Origin: Kingdonia uniflora
Taxonomy: Eukaryota; Streptophyta; Magnoliopsida; Ranunculales; Circaeasteraceae
NCBI GenBank assembly: GCA_014058105.1
Contig: JACGCM010001313.1
Coordinates: 248,001 to 312,000 of the forward strand
Direction: 5' to 3'
Length of the DNA stretch: 64,000 nt
Below, piece after piece: positions 60,919 through 64,000 of the stretch; position 1 is the first letter of the stretch; each line of letters starts with the position of its first letter. The notes under the pieces were generated by a model that was given only the letters and a program-made list of their open reading frames with translations, made no database searches and was not told the DNA's origin. A program made the translations under genes and the position numbers.

Positions 60919-61493
60919 ATATTTTTTTCCAATTATTATCACAGCTGATTTGTGGGGAGGGGGTCTCACCAACATGGATATCACATAGTTGTACTAAACA
61001 TAATTGAGTCCAACTCTCAATTTTTAATGATCGCGAAACATAAAATCATTTGGGAAGCATCGAGCATTGTGGAAGTAAAATTGACAGAAAAAAGTCATGC
61101 TTCAAAAACAATATAGGGCCGAACTAAATACATACGAAGTACCAAAAGAATGTTCATAGAATATTTCAGGGAGACTGAAACACGGTTTCGAATTACTGTG
61201 TGCCTACTACGACTTGTATTTTCCGCAACAACCAGGTTAGTGCAGATCTCCACTCCAAGGATATTGCTGGTCTACACAAGCTACTTTCGTGACAAAAAGA
61301 TAATCAATCTAAAACAGAAACCGACTAAGAATATTAGTACATGCTAGAAAGGGCAATGAAACTATGACACGGCACAGATTTGTAACAACGGTAAACATCA
61401 CCCCCAAGCATATAAAAAAGAGTTGCTCTGTTTCATGAATAATCCAACAAAGTACAAGTTTTAGAGAAGAAAAACTGCAAGTGAACAATCGTC
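60919..61493. other. Intergenic, 3' flank of proteasome gene
   Basis: Starts with the Pol III terminator T-run. The right part is presumably the 3' UTR of the minus-strand proteasome gene. No other feature seen. Confidence 0.45.
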
Positions 61494-61829
61494 TCAGGCA
61501 ATAGAAGGCACACTGGCATCCTTAATGGATTCACGCCAAGCGAACGTCCTAGCTCCTTTACTGTCAACAATTTTAATGACGAAGTTTGGAGGAGCAACAA
61601 CAAGCCTGGAACGAATCTCCATTATACATTTATCAGCCAAATTCACTGCATCTTCCACTGACATGCCACTGTGGAAGTGTCTGTCCATCATGGCAAGCGA
61701 GAAATATGATCCATACCCAAATGCACCCTTGTCAATCTTGTGAAGTGTCGCAATGTAGTCAATGTAGTACAGAGATGGCCCTGTCTCCTTGTCGTACCCA
61801 GCAAGAAGAAGATTTACGGAATACGGGTT
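61494..61829 (-). CDS. PBD1: 20S proteasome subunit beta type-2 (PBD), last exon only
   Basis: Minus-strand exon entered at a TTTTAG acceptor (61830), phase 0, running 111 codons to TGA at 61496-61494. It reads NPYSVNLLLAGYDKETGPSL, YYIDYIATLHKIDKGAFGYG, MDRHFHSGMS, KCIMEIRSRLVVAPPNF and WRESIKD. These match the C-terminal half of plant PBD subunits (about 200 aa in full), a non-catalytic member of the 20S core beta ring. The upstream exons (MECVFG... region) are not visible in the remaining 2.2 kb, so the gene continues beyond the window or its preceding intron has been expanded. PBD1 versus PBD2 cannot be decided. Confidence 0.93.
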   Translation of the reverse strand, partial: NPYSVNLLLAGYDKETGPSLYYIDYIATLHKIDKGAFGYGSYFSLAMMDRHFHSGMSVEDAVNLADKCIMEIRSRLVVAPPNFVIKIVDSKGARTFAWRESIKDASVPSIA

Positions 61830-63169
61830 CTAAAACAAATATTAGAAACACAAGTTAGATTATATAACCTCTTCAACAGAACGAAGAAAAACAATGTCAA
61901 GATTTTAGTTTTTTACAACATTTAGATTAAGTAGAAAATCCTTCATAAAGTTACATACTACTGCTATTCTTCCATTCTGCCAAAAAAGAACTATACTTCC
62001 ATATGTTCTACTCTTACACACGCTTGTCAAAATGAGCAGGTAAAAAGCATTAGACACAACATAGATAAATACAGTTAAATGAACATCATTAGACCCAGCA
62101 TAGATGAGTATAGCCTCACGAAAATCAGCTCGTTCCAAATCTTTTAATCATCAGAAAAGTGGTAATCATATTAACAGCTAGAATGAAAGATCTATAATTA
62201 TTCGACTTGTTAGTTATTTTCTTTGACCTCAAAAGAAACATCTGGTCAACGAGTCTTTAGGTTACTACAAAAGCAAGGAACAAATATAAACAAGAAAGAC
62301 ACACCATAGATAACAACTCAAAGTCAAACAAATAGCACGCACAGTGATGGTTAGTATCCCTCTGAAATATGGAATTTTAACAACTGATAAACAAAATCAA
62401 AATTAGAATATTCACCTTGAATAAGATCACACAAACACTTATGTTTTCGAAAAGTAGGGTTTTTATTTCTCTATCTCTATCAAACATAAACAACTAAAAA
62501 TCCTATCTATACTTCTTGGATTTATAATGCAAGCCTCCTCCTAAAATCTATTCTAACTTCCATTAAGGAAGTTTCTGTATTCCTTCAAAGTCTCACAACA
62601 AATCCTACTTAAATTAGAAAGTAAAAAAATAAAAATACCAGAAGGAAAAATAAAATCTTGGAAGATCTTCACAGGGAGACATATGTACTAGAGGTACAAG
62701 GAACAGACGTACCAATCACAGGTAAGGGTGTTGTGAATGTACCAGACAAACCGTGCTACGTCTATCACCCGGTTAAGAGGAAACAGACATGCCACACATC
62801 AACAACACAAAAGGCCGCCAGCTCTTTACGGCATCCAAGCAGTGACCGTATGGGTGTAGTGATGTGTATGAGAACAAATGGGAGGACATAATTTTTTTTG
62901 TATACAGTAATGTTTACATCAAAGACGTTGAAACCATAATTTTAAGATGAAACGAGTGCTTAGACCTAATAAAATATTCTTCGCTGTATTATATTGTAAT
63001 ACGGTGAGGGTTTCTTTTTGTTTTACAGCAAAAAATAACAGTCGCATAAGAAAGCGAAGTACAGGAGCATCACCCTATCTTAAGACAAACCAATAGAGAG
63101 GGGTCAAAATGCAACAAAGGAAAACAAATATCTTAGTCAAATATATATAATATACTAGATTAGGGTCTT
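61830..63169. other. Probable intron of the proteasome gene
   Basis: AT-rich, no exon matching the missing N-terminal half. On the minus strand 62640-62450 has an LTR- or promoter-like look (TTATAAATCC near 62527) but no partner. Confidence 0.35.
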
Positions 63170-63590
63170 CAAGTTTCTCTGCAAAAGGGGCTCTGTCCAA
63201 GCACAAAAATCCATCCCTAGAGCCGTGTCAGCAACCTTCCTTGTCATAAAGTCGGAACTCGAAGAGAAAAAGATCACCTCCCTGTAGACTGAATCAATTC
63301 TAAACTGATTGAGTTGACTTCTTACTCCAAGGTCGAGACTAACAACATTTTGAGCCCACCCATCCTCGTAACTTTGTGAACCCCAAATTAGAGAGCATAA
63401 CACTGAGCCATATAATTTGCAGTTGTACCCAGCCCTCTAAACTAAGAAGCAATACAATTACCAAGGTCATTTCTGAAAACACCCAAGCCAGCTGAACTAG
63501 GATTACCTCCTCTAGTTGAACCTTCAAAACATAATTTTATCTCATTGGGTTGAGGAAGGGCCAATGAGCAAGAATGATATTAGAGGCTTT
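63170..63590 (-). mobile_element. LINE RNase H domain relic
   Basis: The minus strand decodes, with frame changes, KLCFEGSTRGGNPSSAGLGV, FRNDLGN, GLGTTAN and MAQCYAL. This order matches plant LINE-type RNase H domains (KxNFDGxxxGNPGxAGxGxxxRD, then TNNxAExxAL). Several stops. Inside the presumed proteasome intron or flank. Confidence 0.65.
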
Positions 63591-63689
63591 ATAGCTCGCC
63601 CTTGAAACTTCAGAGTGCGAAGAATCTTGAGCTATTGGGTGTAGTTGACACTAATTGTTTAGACAGAAGTGCAGCTTCTTGAATGCGTT

Positions 63690-63811
63690 TTAGAGAATAG
63701 ACCTTTTTATCCTGGGTATCATAGTTCACTATTAGAAGATGATGTAGGTTTTAGAGAATAGACCTTTTTATCCTGGGTATCATAGTTCACCATTAGAAAA
63801 TGATGGAGGGT
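63690..63811. repeat. 61-bp tandem duplication
   Basis: TAGAGAATAGACC occurs at 63691 and again at 63752, an offset of 61 bp; the two copies differ at only a few positions. Confidence 0.85.
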
Positions 63812-64000
63812 CAACTAGGATAAAGGAAAGGGAGAATTAATGCAAAAGTATAAAGTACAAACTATGCAAAAGACTTTTGCAGATTCAAGGGTTTTGGAGT
63901 TGGGAACACATACATAGTAGGACTAAAAAAGGGTATAAGTAGCATAATCTTGTTGGGAACATATACAGAGGGACAGTGTCAAGAATGATAGCAAGGGAAA

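Overview
The window is a stretch of plant (eudicot-type) nuclear DNA. The evidence is spliceosomal GT-AG introns, a long DYW-class PPR gene, an RLK-XII receptor-kinase relic, a nuclear tRNA-Ser, and dense plant transposons (hAT, Mutator-like, Harbinger-like, Ty3/Gypsy, TRIM, L1-type LINE). No sequence pins down the species.

Layout: 1-11.9 kb is a graveyard of non-RD LRR receptor kinase copies, all on the + strand and all broken. They are separated by a solo LTR, a hAT-like element with an 8-bp duplication, a TIR element and an unassigned stretch with a 225-bp tandem repeat. 11.9-22.5 kb is gene-free: a Mutator-like element with an exact 9-bp target duplication, a 3.56-kb near-perfect palindrome made of two head-to-head copies of a MYB/SANT-like transposon gene, a further long-TIR element and a truncated LTR element.

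22.5-40 kb holds two intact genes reading divergently from a 434-bp shared promoter: a single-exon DYW-type PPR protein (minus; EMB2261/At3g49170-like) and a nine-exon gene (plus) encoding a TrhO/UPF0176-rhodanese module fused to an FSH1 serine hydrolase (STR6-like, 599 aa by my splice model). Its introns carry a hAT element, a non-autonomous LTR retrotransposon and a LINE tail.

40-58.4 kb is a nine-exon minus-strand gene for a membrane-anchored J-domain (DNAJC14-like) protein, 731 aa by my model. Its 10.4-kb first intron contains a hAT element, two decayed Gypsy elements and a LINE. 59.8-64 kb holds a GPI-anchored lipid-transfer protein gene (three exons), a tRNA-Ser(GCT), the last exon of a 20S proteasome beta-2-type (PBD) gene, and a LINE RNase H relic.

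The five recognisable protein genes are housekeeping or organelle genes with no operon-like link. The unusual material is the mobile DNA, above all the inverted duplication at 14.45-18.01 kb, which would fold into a very long hairpin RNA if transcribed. All exon coordinates come from reading splice sites and reading-frame phase by eye.
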